From contig PMYK01000052.1 in assembly GCA_003171255.1 (NCBI GenBank), forward strand, positions 49,566-89,213: a stretch of DNA of 39,648 nt, written 5' to 3'. This document shows, in pieces, positions 22,407 through 29,557 of the stretch; the stretch's first letter is position 1, and every line of letters starts with the position of its first letter. The stretch comes from Chloroflexota bacterium. GTDB taxonomy: Bacteria > Chloroflexota > Limnocylindria > Limnocylindrales > CSP1-4. A program made the position numbers and the translations under genes. A model generated the notes under the pieces. The model was not told the DNA's origin. It ran no database searches and was given only the letters and a program-made list of their open reading frames with translations.

Positions 22407-23870
22407 ATGCCTTCCAGCGCGCTGACTCCCGCAATTAAAGATGAGATCGCCAGGCTCGGTAGTGCCGACATCATGGTCGGGATCCCCAGCTTTCGGAACG
22501 CTGCGACGATCGGCCACGTTGTCCGCGCGGCTCAGGCCGGCCTGGTCCAGTACTTCCCGGACCTCCGGCCGGTCCTGGTCAACGCCGATGCCGGCTCCCC
22601 GGACGGCACCCAGCGAATCGTGGTCGAGACCGAGCCGCCCGGCTACGTCGAGCAGATCCTGCTCGTCCACCCGACCAACCGCCTCGACCGAGTCAGCCTG
22701 ACCTACCCGGCAGTCGACGGCGTCTCCGGCAAAGGCGCGGCCTTGCGAACCCTATTCGAGATGGCGGCGGCGCTCGAAGTCGAGGCGCTGGTCGTAGTCG
22801 ATTCGGACCTTCGATCCATCGTCCCGGAGTGGATCGAGCTGCTGGCCGGGCCGATCCTCAAGGGTGGCTACGACTTCGTGACGCCTCTCTATTCCCGGCA
22901 CAAGTACGACGGCACAATTACCAACACCGTCACCTATCCCGTGACGCGGGCGCTGTACGGGCACCGCATCCGCCAGCCGATCGGTGGCGACTTCGGCGTC
23001 AGCGGCGACCTGATCCGCCACTACCTGGCGCAGGAGGACTGGACGCCCGACGTTTCGCGTTTCGGCATCGATATCTGGATGACGACGACGGCGCTGACCG
23101 GCGGCTTCGCGGTCTGCCAGACACGGCTCGGGGCGAAGATCCACGATCCGAAGGATCCTGGCTCGGACCTGGGCCCCATGTTCCGCCAGGTCGTCGGGAC
23201 GCTGATGACGATGGCCCGCGACAACGCCGAGCGCTGGCTGCCTATCACCGGCAGCCACGATGTGCCGGCCTACGGCTTCGAGCGGTACGCGGAGCCGGCG
23301 CCACTCGAGGTCAACACGCTACGCCTGCTATCGCAGTTCCACGAGGGCTCACTGACCCTCGCCGACACCTGGCAGCGAATCATCGCCCCCGACAATTGGG
23401 AGCAGGTCCTGGGCCTCGCGGCCGAGGCCGGAACCCTGGCCGAGGCCGCGGCCCATCGACTGGGGCTGGGCCGCGAATCGGGCGAGGGCACCGCCGGGCG
23501 ACCCATGCCGTCCACGGACGAGCTGTCAGATGCGGTGGCCGGGTTTCACTTCCCCGACGATCTGTGGGCCCGCGTCGTATACGACATCCTCCTTTCGGCG
23601 AGCTTCGGCGAAACGGAGATGGATCGGCTCATGGCCGCGTTCGTGCCCATCTACTTCGGCCGCGTCGGCAGCCTGATCATCGAGGACCGCCGGCTGTCGG
23701 AGGAACAGGCCGAGGAGCACGTCGAGCGGCAGGCCCGTGAATTCGAGCTGCGCAAGCCGTATCTAGTCGAGCGATGGCGCGAGGCCGCCAGTGCCGCGCA
23801 AGCCGCCCAGACGGCGCACGCCGCCGCGCCGACTCCAGACACCGCTCCGGCCGTGGAGCCGCGACGTTGA
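22407..23870 (+). CDS. GT-A glycosyltransferase, mannosylglycerate-synthase-like
   Basis: The 487-residue protein begins with a GT-A fold: DIMVGIPSFRNAATIGHVVR, then VLVNADAGSPDGT, then SGKGAALRTLFEM and VVVDSDLRSIVPEWI, where DSD is the metal/nucleotide-binding motif. A second block, RQPIGGDFGVSGDLIRHYLA followed by FGIDIWMTTTAL, resembles the IEQPLGGELLM and WGIDTLYTF segments I recall from Rhodothermus mannosylglycerate synthase (GT78). Its gene overlaps the GpgS-type gene (TTGA), which also fits a glycerate-sugar pathway. The donor and acceptor are not readable, and a general family 2 glycosyltransferase is the cautious call. The C-terminal tail is Ala-rich. Confidence 0.78.
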   Translation: MPSSALTPAIKDEIARLGSADIMVGIPSFRNAATIGHVVRAAQAGLVQYFPDLRPVLVNADAGSPDGTQRIVVETEPPGYVEQILLVHPTNRLDRVSLTYPAVDGVSGKGAALRTLFEMAAALEVEALVVVDSDLRSIVPEWIELLAGPILKGGYDFVTPLYSRHKYDGTITNTVTYPVTRALYGHRIRQPIGGDFGVSGDLIRHYLAQEDWTPDVSRFGIDIWMTTTALTGGFAVCQTRLGAKIHDPKDPGSDLGPMFRQVVGTLMTMARDNAERWLPITGSHDVPAYGFERYAEPAPLEVNTLRLLSQFHEGSLTLADTWQRIIAPDNWEQVLGLAAEAGTLAEAAAHRLGLGRESGEGTAGRPMPSTDELSDAVAGFHFPDDLWARVVYDILLSASFGETEMDRLMAAFVPIYFGRVGSLIIEDRRLSEEQAEEHVERQAREFELRKPYLVERWREAASAAQAAQTAHAAAPTPDTAPAVEPRR

Positions 23871-25921
23871 CCCACACCCCGCTGCCGTCGCGGATCCTGA
23901 TTCCCGTCGTCAACCCGCTCACCGCCCAGGAGCTCGTCCGGATCGGTGCCTCGCTGATGGACCGCCGGACGGGCGTGCTGACGGTCCTGGGCATCGTCGA
24001 GGTTCCGGAGGGTACGCCGCTGAGCGAGGGCGCGACCCAGGCCCGCCAGGCCCGCCGGCTGCTGCAGCGTGTCCTCGACTACGCCCCCGAAGGCGTGACG
24101 ATCCACCCCATCGTCCGCATCGGGCGGCGCGCCGCCGAGGGCGTGATCGAAGCGGCAACCGAGCTAGATGCCGACCTGATCGTCTTCGGCTGGGGCGGCA
24201 AGCCTCCGACGACTCGGGCCGGAGTACCCACCTCAGTTTTCTCGCCGACCATCGACGAGGTCGCGCGCGACGCGCCGTGCGACATCGCGGTGATCAAGCA
24301 ACGCGGCCCGGCCGAGATTCGGACGGTCCTCGTCCCGATCCGCGGCGGCCCTCACGCCGTGCTGGCCCTGCGCTTCGCCAACGCCCTGGGCCACCGCAAC
24401 GAGGCCAAGGTCCTGGCCCTGCACTTCGTGCCACGCGGCACCTCCGAGGGCATCCGGACGCAGTCGGAGCGGGCCCTGGCGCACTTCATCCGCCAGCACG
24501 CCGACGGTCATGTGGAGCAGGCCGTGCGCGAGGCAGTCAACGTCCGCAACGCCATCCTGCGCGAGGCTGAGAGCGCCGACGTCGTGGTCATGGGCGCCTC
24601 GGCGGCGCCGGCCACCAGCCACGGCGAGACGTTCCTATTCGGGGCGCTGCCGGAAGCGGTGGCCGCTCGCGCCCGCAAGACGGTCATCGTCGTCAAGACG
24701 CGCGAGGCGATCGGCAAGTCCACGTTCGAGAAGCTCGAGGCCCGGGCCGAGACGCTGGCGGCGGCCGAGCGCGCCGGCTACGAGGCGCGATCGATCCCGC
24801 TTCGAGTCGAGCGCTGGTTCGGCGAATCGAACTTCCACCACCGCGAGTTCGGCGACCTCGACCGCCTGGTCGACCTAAAGCGTAAGCAGGGACTGACGGT
24901 CAGCCTGGTCCTGCCGGCACTCAACGAACAGGAGACGATCGGCGTCATCGTCGAACGGGCGCGGCGCGAGCTGATGGAGCGTCATCCGCTGCTCGACGAA
25001 CTGCTCGTCATCGACTCCGACTCGTCGGATCGAACACGCGAGGTCGCCGAGTCCGAAGGCGCCCGAGTCGTGGTCCACCAGAACGTCCTGACCCGCTACG
25101 GCAGCTTCACGGGCAAAGGCGAGGCGCTGTGGAAGAGCCTCTACGAGACGTGCGGCGACATCGTGGTCTGGGCCGACACCGACGTCCGCAACTGGCATCC
25201 GCGGATGGTCTACGGCACCGTTGGGCCGCTCATCGCCGAGGAGCGCATCCAGTACGTCAAGGGCTACTACCGCCGGCCGATCGTCGAGGGCGGGCTGCTC
25301 AAGGAAGGCGGCGGCGGACGGGTCACCGAATTGGTCGCGCGGCCGCTGCTTAACCTCTTCTTCCCGGAGCTCTCCGGGCTGATCCAGCCGCTGTCGGGCG
25401 AGTACGCCGGACGCCGCAGCCTCCTGGAGACGCTGCCCTTCTTCACGGGCTATGCCGTCGAGATCGGGCACCTCATCGACGTCGCCGAGCGATGCGGCCT
25501 CGAAGGGTTGGGCCAGGTGGACCTCGAGCGCCGGGTCCATCGCAACCAGGAGCTCGAGGGCCTGTCGCGGATGAGCTTCGTCATCCTCCAGGCCGTCATG
25601 AAGCGGCTCGAGGAACGGCGCAAAACTCGACTGTTTGCCGAGCTGGGCTCGACGATGAAGCTGCCGAGGTCCGGCCACGGCCGATTGGGTCTGGAGGTAA
25701 TCGAGCTGGCGGACCACGAGCGGCCACCGATGATCAGGATCCCGGAGTACCTCGAGAAGCGGCGCAACGATCCCGGCTCGATCGGCGCGGCTGCGGCGGC
25801 GGCTGCGGCGGCCGCGGCGCGAAATGGCCGTGGCTCGAGTGCGGCGGTCGCCGAGCCGCCTTCTGAGGGAGCGCCGGCTGCGGGAGCGCCGGCTGCGGCC
25901 GCCCCGGAGACCGAGGCGTGA
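23867..25921 (+). CDS. gpgS: Usp-Usp-GpgS fusion: glucosyl-3-phosphoglycerate synthase with tandem universal stress domains
   Basis: The 684-residue protein starts at TTG overlapping the previous stop as TTGA. Residues about 8-145 and 150-278 look like two universal stress protein folds (beginning RILIPVVNPLTAQELVRIGA and RTVLVPIRGGPHAVLALRF; ends DIAVIKQ and TVIVVKTRE). Residues about 340-610 form a GT81 domain: TVSLVLPALNEQETIGVIVE, LLVIDSDSSDRTREVAESEG, the DTD metal motif at 437-439 (VVWADTDVRNW), IQYVKGYYRRP and GYAVEIGHLIDV, matching mycobacterial GpgS. GpgS makes glucosyl-3-phosphoglycerate from UDP-glucose and 3-phosphoglycerate, a precursor of glucosylglycerate or methylglucose lipopolysaccharides. 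The C-terminal tail is Ala/Pro-rich. The stress domains may sense nucleotide or stress status. The fusion is in one uninterrupted frame. Confidence 0.86.
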   Translation: MTHTPLPSRILIPVVNPLTAQELVRIGASLMDRRTGVLTVLGIVEVPEGTPLSEGATQARQARRLLQRVLDYAPEGVTIHPIVRIGRRAAEGVIEAATELDADLIVFGWGGKPPTTRAGVPTSVFSPTIDEVARDAPCDIAVIKQRGPAEIRTVLVPIRGGPHAVLALRFANALGHRNEAKVLALHFVPRGTSEGIRTQSERALAHFIRQHADGHVEQAVREAVNVRNAILREAESADVVVMGASAAPATSHGETFLFGALPEAVAARARKTVIVVKTREAIGKSTFEKLEARAETLAAAERAGYEARSIPLRVERWFGESNFHHREFGDLDRLVDLKRKQGLTVSLVLPALNEQETIGVIVERARRELMERHPLLDELLVIDSDSSDRTREVAESEGARVVVHQNVLTRYGSFTGKGEALWKSLYETCGDIVVWADTDVRNWHPRMVYGTVGPLIAEERIQYVKGYYRRPIVEGGLLKEGGGGRVTELVARPLLNLFFPELSGLIQPLSGEYAGRRSLLETLPFFTGYAVEIGHLIDVAERCGLEGLGQVDLERRVHRNQELEGLSRMSFVILQAVMKRLEERRKTRLFAELGSTMKLPRSGHGRLGLEVIELADHERPPMIRIPEYLEKRRNDPGSIGAAAAAAAAAAARNGRGSSAAVAEPPSEGAPAAGAPAAAAPETEA

Positions 25922-27171
25922 CCGAGCACCGCCAGGATCGGCTGCGCGTCCTGCTGGCCCCGGACTCGTTCAAGGGGTCGCTGTCTTCCGTGGACGTGAC
26001 TCGGGCGCTCGCAGAGGGCTGGGCACGGGCGCGCCCACACGATGAGCTGATCCTCGCCCCGCTCGCCGACGGCGGCGAAGGCACCCTCGCGGCGATCGCC
26101 GAAACGGGCGGCTGGGAGTGGCAGGAGTGCCCCGCCCACGACCCGATGGGCCGGCCGCTCACGGCGCACTGGCTGCTCTCCGCCGACGGGCGCCGCGCGG
26201 CCGTGGAGCTGGCCGAGGCATCGGGGCTGTCGCGATTGCCGGACGGCGAGCCGCGGGCACCGCTCGCGGCCACGACCGAGGGGACGGGCGAGATCCTGCA
26301 GGCGGTTCTCGACGCCGGCGTTCGGCACGTGCTGCTGGGCGTGGGCGGGAGCGCCACGACGGACGGGGGTTCCGGGCTGCTCCACGCCCTTGGCGTTTGG
26401 TATCGCGGCAGCACGGGTGGCCGTCTGCCGGCGCTGCCGGGGCCGATTCCGGACCTGGCGGCAGTGGACCTCGCGGCTCTGGATCCGCGACTCAGCGAGT
26501 TGGAGATGCGCATCGCCTGCGACGTCACGAACCCGCTACTCGGCGAACACGGCGCCGCCGCGACATACGCACCGCAGAAGGGGGCGTGGCCGGAGGACAT
26601 CGAGACGCTCGAGGCCTGGCTGACGCACTATGCCGATCTGCTCGAAGGGGCGGCCGGGACGCGGGCCCGGGAAATCCCCGGCGCCGGCGCCGCGGGCGGG
26701 ACGAGCTTCGGCCTGCTCTGCCTGGGGTCACGGATGCGCCTGTTCGAACTGGTCCCCGGCATCGATGTCGTGATGCAGGAGACAGGCTTCGACGCGCGGC
26801 TGGCCACGGCCGACCTCGTGATCACGGGCGAGGGCCGCATCGACGAGCAGACCGCGTACGGCAAGACAGCCCTCGGAGTAGCCCGCAGGGCGGCCGCTGC
26901 CGACGTCCCGTGTCTGGCCATCGGCGGCGGCGTCACGCCGGAGGGGGCGGCAGCACTGGCCGCGGCCGGGACGCTGTCTGTGCCGGTCCTGGACCAGCCG
27001 ATGTCGCTGGAAGATGCGATGAGCCAGGCGGCGCCACTGGTCGCGGCCGCGGGCGAGCGACTTGCCCGGCTGGTGGAGCTCGGCACGGTCGTCGGGGAGC
27101 GGCGATCGGCCCGCCTGGGCGCGCGCGAGCCCGGTGACCGTGAGGTCGGCGCTCGAGAGGCCGGTCGATGA
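25918..27171 (+). CDS. glxK: Glycerate kinase (GlxK family)
   Basis: The 417-residue protein starts at GTG overlapping the previous stop (GTGA). It begins RVLLAPDSFKGSLSSVDVTR and contains PLADGGEGTLAAI, the phosphate-binding LLGVGGSATTDGGSGLLHAL and the C-terminal ADLVITGEGRIDEQTAYGKT, all diagnostic of bacterial glycerate kinases. The enzyme phosphorylates glycerate to 2- or 3-phosphoglycerate; which product is not readable. Here it may feed 3-phosphoglycerate to the upstream GpgS-type enzyme or recycle glycerate from glucosylglycerate. The last 25 residues are Arg/Gly-rich. It overlaps the next gene by 4 bp. Confidence 0.93.
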   Translation: MTEHRQDRLRVLLAPDSFKGSLSSVDVTRALAEGWARARPHDELILAPLADGGEGTLAAIAETGGWEWQECPAHDPMGRPLTAHWLLSADGRRAAVELAEASGLSRLPDGEPRAPLAATTEGTGEILQAVLDAGVRHVLLGVGGSATTDGGSGLLHALGVWYRGSTGGRLPALPGPIPDLAAVDLAALDPRLSELEMRIACDVTNPLLGEHGAAATYAPQKGAWPEDIETLEAWLTHYADLLEGAAGTRAREIPGAGAAGGTSFGLLCLGSRMRLFELVPGIDVVMQETGFDARLATADLVITGEGRIDEQTAYGKTALGVARRAAAADVPCLAIGGGVTPEGAAALAAAGTLSVPVLDQPMSLEDAMSQAAPLVAAAGERLARLVELGTVVGERRSARLGAREPGDREVGAREAGR

Positions 27172-28067
27172 CGCCGGCCGCCAGGCCCGGCCCCAAGCCC
27201 ACGGCCAATGCCCAGCCCATGGCCAAGGCCCAGCCGAAACCCAAGCCCAAGCCGAAGGCCAGGCCAAAGGCCGATCCCGAGGCGCTGGCCCGCGCCTGGG
27301 CAGTTCGCCTGGACGCCAAGCGCCCGGGCTTGCTCACATTCGTCCTCGACCGCCTGGCCGAAGCGAACGGTCGACCGGTCTGGCAGCCGCGCCTCGACCC
27401 GGTGAGCCAACTGATCCTGACGATCCTCACCGCCAACAGCGCCGACATCAACGCCGAGGTCGCCTTCGGGGCACTCCGGGAAACCTATCCTTCGGCACCC
27501 AGGCCCCCGGATGCCTCGCTCGAACCCCAGACCTGGCCCGGCTGGGGCGGCGTCGGGCTGCCCGACCTGCCACCGCCGGACTGGGCCGTCGTCGAGGCTG
27601 CGCCGATCCCCGAGCTGACCGACGTAATTCGCCCCGGCGGGCTGGCCAATCAGAAGGCGCCGCGCGTACAGGCCGCGCTACGGGCATTGGTCGCCAACGG
27701 CGGCAACCACTCGCTGCAGTTCCTCGCATCGAAGCCGCCGCTGGAAGCGCGCGACTGGTTGTCGGCAATCCCCGGCATCGGCAAGAAGACCGCCTCGGTG
27801 GTGCTCCTATTCAGCTTCGGCACGCCGCTGATGCCGGTCGATCGCCACGTCTTCCGCGTCAGCCAGCGCGTCGGCCTGCTACCGGAGAAGTCCGACCCCG
27901 ACGCCGCCCACGACTACTATCTCGCGATGCTGCGGCCCGAGCAGATGTACGAGGCTCACGTCTCCCTGATCACCCACGGCCGCCGCACCTGCCACGCCCG
28001 CAATCCCGACTGCGAGCATTGCCCCGTAGCCCCGCGCTGCCGCTACTTCGACCCGAACGCGGGGTAG
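27168..28067 (+). CDS. nth: Endonuclease III-like DNA glycosylase
   Basis: The 299-residue protein has an unusual N-terminal tail of about 35 residues rich in Lys, Pro and Ala (KAQPKPKPKPKARPK). The glycosylase core has the helix-hairpin-helix SAIPGIGKKTASVVLLFSFG, with the likely catalytic Lys207, and the Asp of the HhH-GPD motif in MPVDRHVFRVSQR (Asp225). The C-terminal 4Fe-4S cluster motif is complete (CHARNPDCEHCPVAPRC, spacing 6-2-5). Compared with E. coli Nth there is a longer Pro/Trp-rich insert around residues 105-145. The enzyme removes oxidised pyrimidines or related lesions. The start ATG overlaps the kinase stop, so it ends the operon, though its function differs from the others. 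Confidence 0.9.
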   Translation: MTPAARPGPKPTANAQPMAKAQPKPKPKPKARPKADPEALARAWAVRLDAKRPGLLTFVLDRLAEANGRPVWQPRLDPVSQLILTILTANSADINAEVAFGALRETYPSAPRPPDASLEPQTWPGWGGVGLPDLPPPDWAVVEAAPIPELTDVIRPGGLANQKAPRVQAALRALVANGGNHSLQFLASKPPLEARDWLSAIPGIGKKTASVVLLFSFGTPLMPVDRHVFRVSQRVGLLPEKSDPDAAHDYYLAMLRPEQMYEAHVSLITHGRRTCHARNPDCEHCPVAPRCRYFDPNAG

Positions 28068-28248
28068 CGAGGGGCAAATCGAAGGCGCCATCAACGTTGC
28101 GGCCAGACCCGGCCGTTGGCGCTCTTTCGACTCGATCGCCTGGTTGAGCGCCCCGTCGTTTCGCGATCGGGTCGACCCATGCCGTCCCTCAACCTTCGAC
28201 CTGTAGCGGGGCGGCTTAGCCGAGCAACGGCTTCATCAGCGAGCACGG

Positions 28249-28262
28249 AGGCAGGTGGTACC
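28249..28262 (+). promoter_or_regulatory. T-box-like core sequence, doubtful riboswitch
   Basis: The sequence AGGTGGTACCACGC resembles the T-box antiterminator core (GGUGGUACCGCG), and AAGGAGG follows at 28278-28284 within range of a sequestering CCTCC at 28296-28300. No aminoacyl-tRNA synthetase, amino-acid biosynthesis or transport gene lies downstream. Specifier-loop and stem I features were not identified. Chance is a serious possibility. Confidence 0.2.
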
Positions 28263-28676
28263 ACGCGACCCTCGTGCAAGGAGGATCGTTTCCGCCTCCC
28301 GATGGGTCGTTTGTGTCCAGGTTTCTCTACAAGACGGGCGATCGGGCCCCACGAGCCCAACCGATGCTCGACTTCAGATACATGTCCGACCAGTCTCAGC
28401 CCGGCCGATCGGTCGACCGGTCGTTCGTGTACCTGCTCCCGAGCACTTCTGTCCGGGACGAGTGGACTCAGGTCGGGATCGGGTCGAGATTCGCTGTGGG
28501 TGTGCTCGGTTCTGAGCAAAGTCGACCGAGTCCGGAACCAGCCGGGTGCCGACGGTCCGACATGTATCTCTACTCGAGCACCGTCGGACCCAGGAGGCCT
28601 GAGATGGTCGATTCTGTATGCCAACTCGGGCGCAGACGACCGAAGGGTGTGGTGGCTCACGGCCGAGTGGCTCGGC

Positions 28677-28728
28677 GGAGTGGCGCGGCGGAGTGGCGAG
28701 ACGGAGTGGCGAGACGGAGTGGCGCGGC
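28677..28728 (+). repeat. Four tandem 13-bp repeats (GGAGTGGCG + 4 bp)
   Basis: Units lie at 28677-28689, 28690-28702, 28703-28715 and 28716-28728. Each starts GGAGTGGCG; units 1 and 4 end CGGC and units 2 and 3 end AGAC. The block lies directly upstream of the putative promoter of the response regulator gene, so the units might be regulator-binding sites. The repeats are exact apart from this end variation. Confidence 0.85.
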
Positions 28729-28751
28729 CTTTCACGCCGCCGCGCCACTCC
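28716..28751 (+). promoter_or_regulatory. Perfect 13-bp hairpin next to the response regulator promoter
   Basis: The last tandem unit (28716-28728) is matched by its perfect reverse complement at 28739-28751, with a 10-nt loop. The hairpin ends six bases before the TATACT box and covers the -35 position. It could act as an operator or a terminator for upstream transcription. Confidence 0.7.
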
Positions 28752-28756
28752 CCACC

Positions 28757-28762
28757 TATACT
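28757..28762 (+). promoter_or_regulatory. Putative -10 box (TATACT) of the two-component operon
   Basis: TATACT matches the -10 consensus pattern. It would give a leader of about 36 nt with a GGGGGAGG ribosome-binding site. A TTCACG at 28731 is 20 bp upstream, longer than usual. Confidence 0.45.
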
Positions 28763-28804
28763 CGCTGCAACGTCACTGGGCCCTCGGGGGAGGCGAGCTA
28801 CCAA

Positions 28805-29557
28805 ATGAATGAGCACCGGCCGCGGCGAATACTGCTGGTCGACGACGACGCGAGTTTGCTGGTCGTGCTGGCAGAGCAGCTGCACGAAGACGGCTATGAG
28901 GTCGCGACGGCGCGCGACGGCCAGGAGGCGCTGCGACGGCTCGACGCCGGGTGGCCGGACTTGATCCTGCTGGACCTGATGATGCCCAAGGTCGATGGGC
29001 TAGCCCTGGCCCGCCAGATCAAAGCCGAGGCGGACCTGCCGATCATCGTCCTGTCGGCGATCGACACGGCCGACAGCAAGGCCCGGCTGCTCGACGAGGT
29101 GGCCGAGGACTACATCTCGAAGCCGTACCACTACCCAGAGCTTCGAGCCCGCATTCAGCGCGTCCTGCGCCGGCTTGGCGATCGGATCCCGCATCAGTCG
29201 CTGGTGCTCGGGCCCAATCTCATACTCGACCTGCACCGCCGGGCGGCCACGGTGAGCGGCCAGGAAGTCCAGCTGACGCCGACCGAATCGCGGTTGCTCA
29301 TCACCCTGGCCGCGAGCCTGGGCGACATCGTCGCGACTGAGACGCTGCTCTCCCGCGGTTGGACCGATACCGAAGAGGCCGAGCCGTCGTACGTGTGGGT
29401 GTCGATGCGGCGACTGCGGCAGAAGATAGAGGTCGACCCGGACCGGCCCATCCACTTGCTGACCGTTCGGGGCATCGGCTATCGACTCGTCGCCGCCCGC
29501 GCAGAACCGGGCCGCGAAGAACCGGGCCGCGAAGAACCGGGCCGCGCAGGTGGCTGA
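28805..29557 (+). CDS. OmpR/PhoB-family response regulator
   Basis: The 250-residue protein starts at ATG 28805, after GGGGGAGG. The receiver domain has LLVDDD, the phospho-acceptor Asp57 in LILLDLMMPKVDG, the switch Ser in IVLSAIDTADSKA and Lys106 in YISKPYHYPEL. The winged-helix output domain ends with VWVSMRRLRQKIEVDPDRP, then TVRGIGYRLVAA. The C-terminal tail is a threefold EPGRE repeat from a 15-bp DNA repeat. The kinase gene starts inside its last codons, so the pair is translationally coupled. It is paralogous with the regulator at 12633-13349. Targets may include its own promoter, where tandem repeats occur. Confidence 0.94.
   Translation: MNEHRPRRILLVDDDASLLVVLAEQLHEDGYEVATARDGQEALRRLDAGWPDLILLDLMMPKVDGLALARQIKAEADLPIIVLSAIDTADSKARLLDEVAEDYISKPYHYPELRARIQRVLRRLGDRIPHQSLVLGPNLILDLHRRAATVSGQEVQLTPTESRLLITLAASLGDIVATETLLSRGWTDTEEAEPSYVWVSMRRLRQKIEVDPDRPIHLLTVRGIGYRLVAARAEPGREEPGREEPGRAGG
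29504..29548 (+). repeat. Three tandem 15-bp repeats at the end of the response regulator gene
   Basis: Units at 29504-29518, 29519-29533 and 29534-29548 begin GAACCGGGCCGCG; the third differs at the last two bases. They encode EPGRE in the regulator tail and lie next to the kinase start. In-frame slippage is the likely origin. Confidence 0.85.

Larger units (their letters stand above)
28068..28804. other. 737-bp intergenic region upstream of the two-component system
   Basis: No protein-like frame is present. The region carries a T-box-like core at about 28249-28260, an 8-bp inverted repeat (28554-28561 with 28583-28590, 21-nt loop), four 13-bp tandem repeats with a hairpin and a -10 box (28677-28762). 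Its length is unusual in this gene-dense window. It could encode a regulatory RNA, but none is recognised. Confidence 0.6.

Noticed and set aside
25790-25820. GCG/GCT-rich repeats in the GpgS tail
   Set aside because: They encode the Ala tail in frame; no separate element is implied.
28274-28804. Upstream extension of the response regulator frame
   Set aside because: The extra 177 residues are not protein-like; the ATG at 28805 with a Shine-Dalgarno begins the receiver domain at its usual length.
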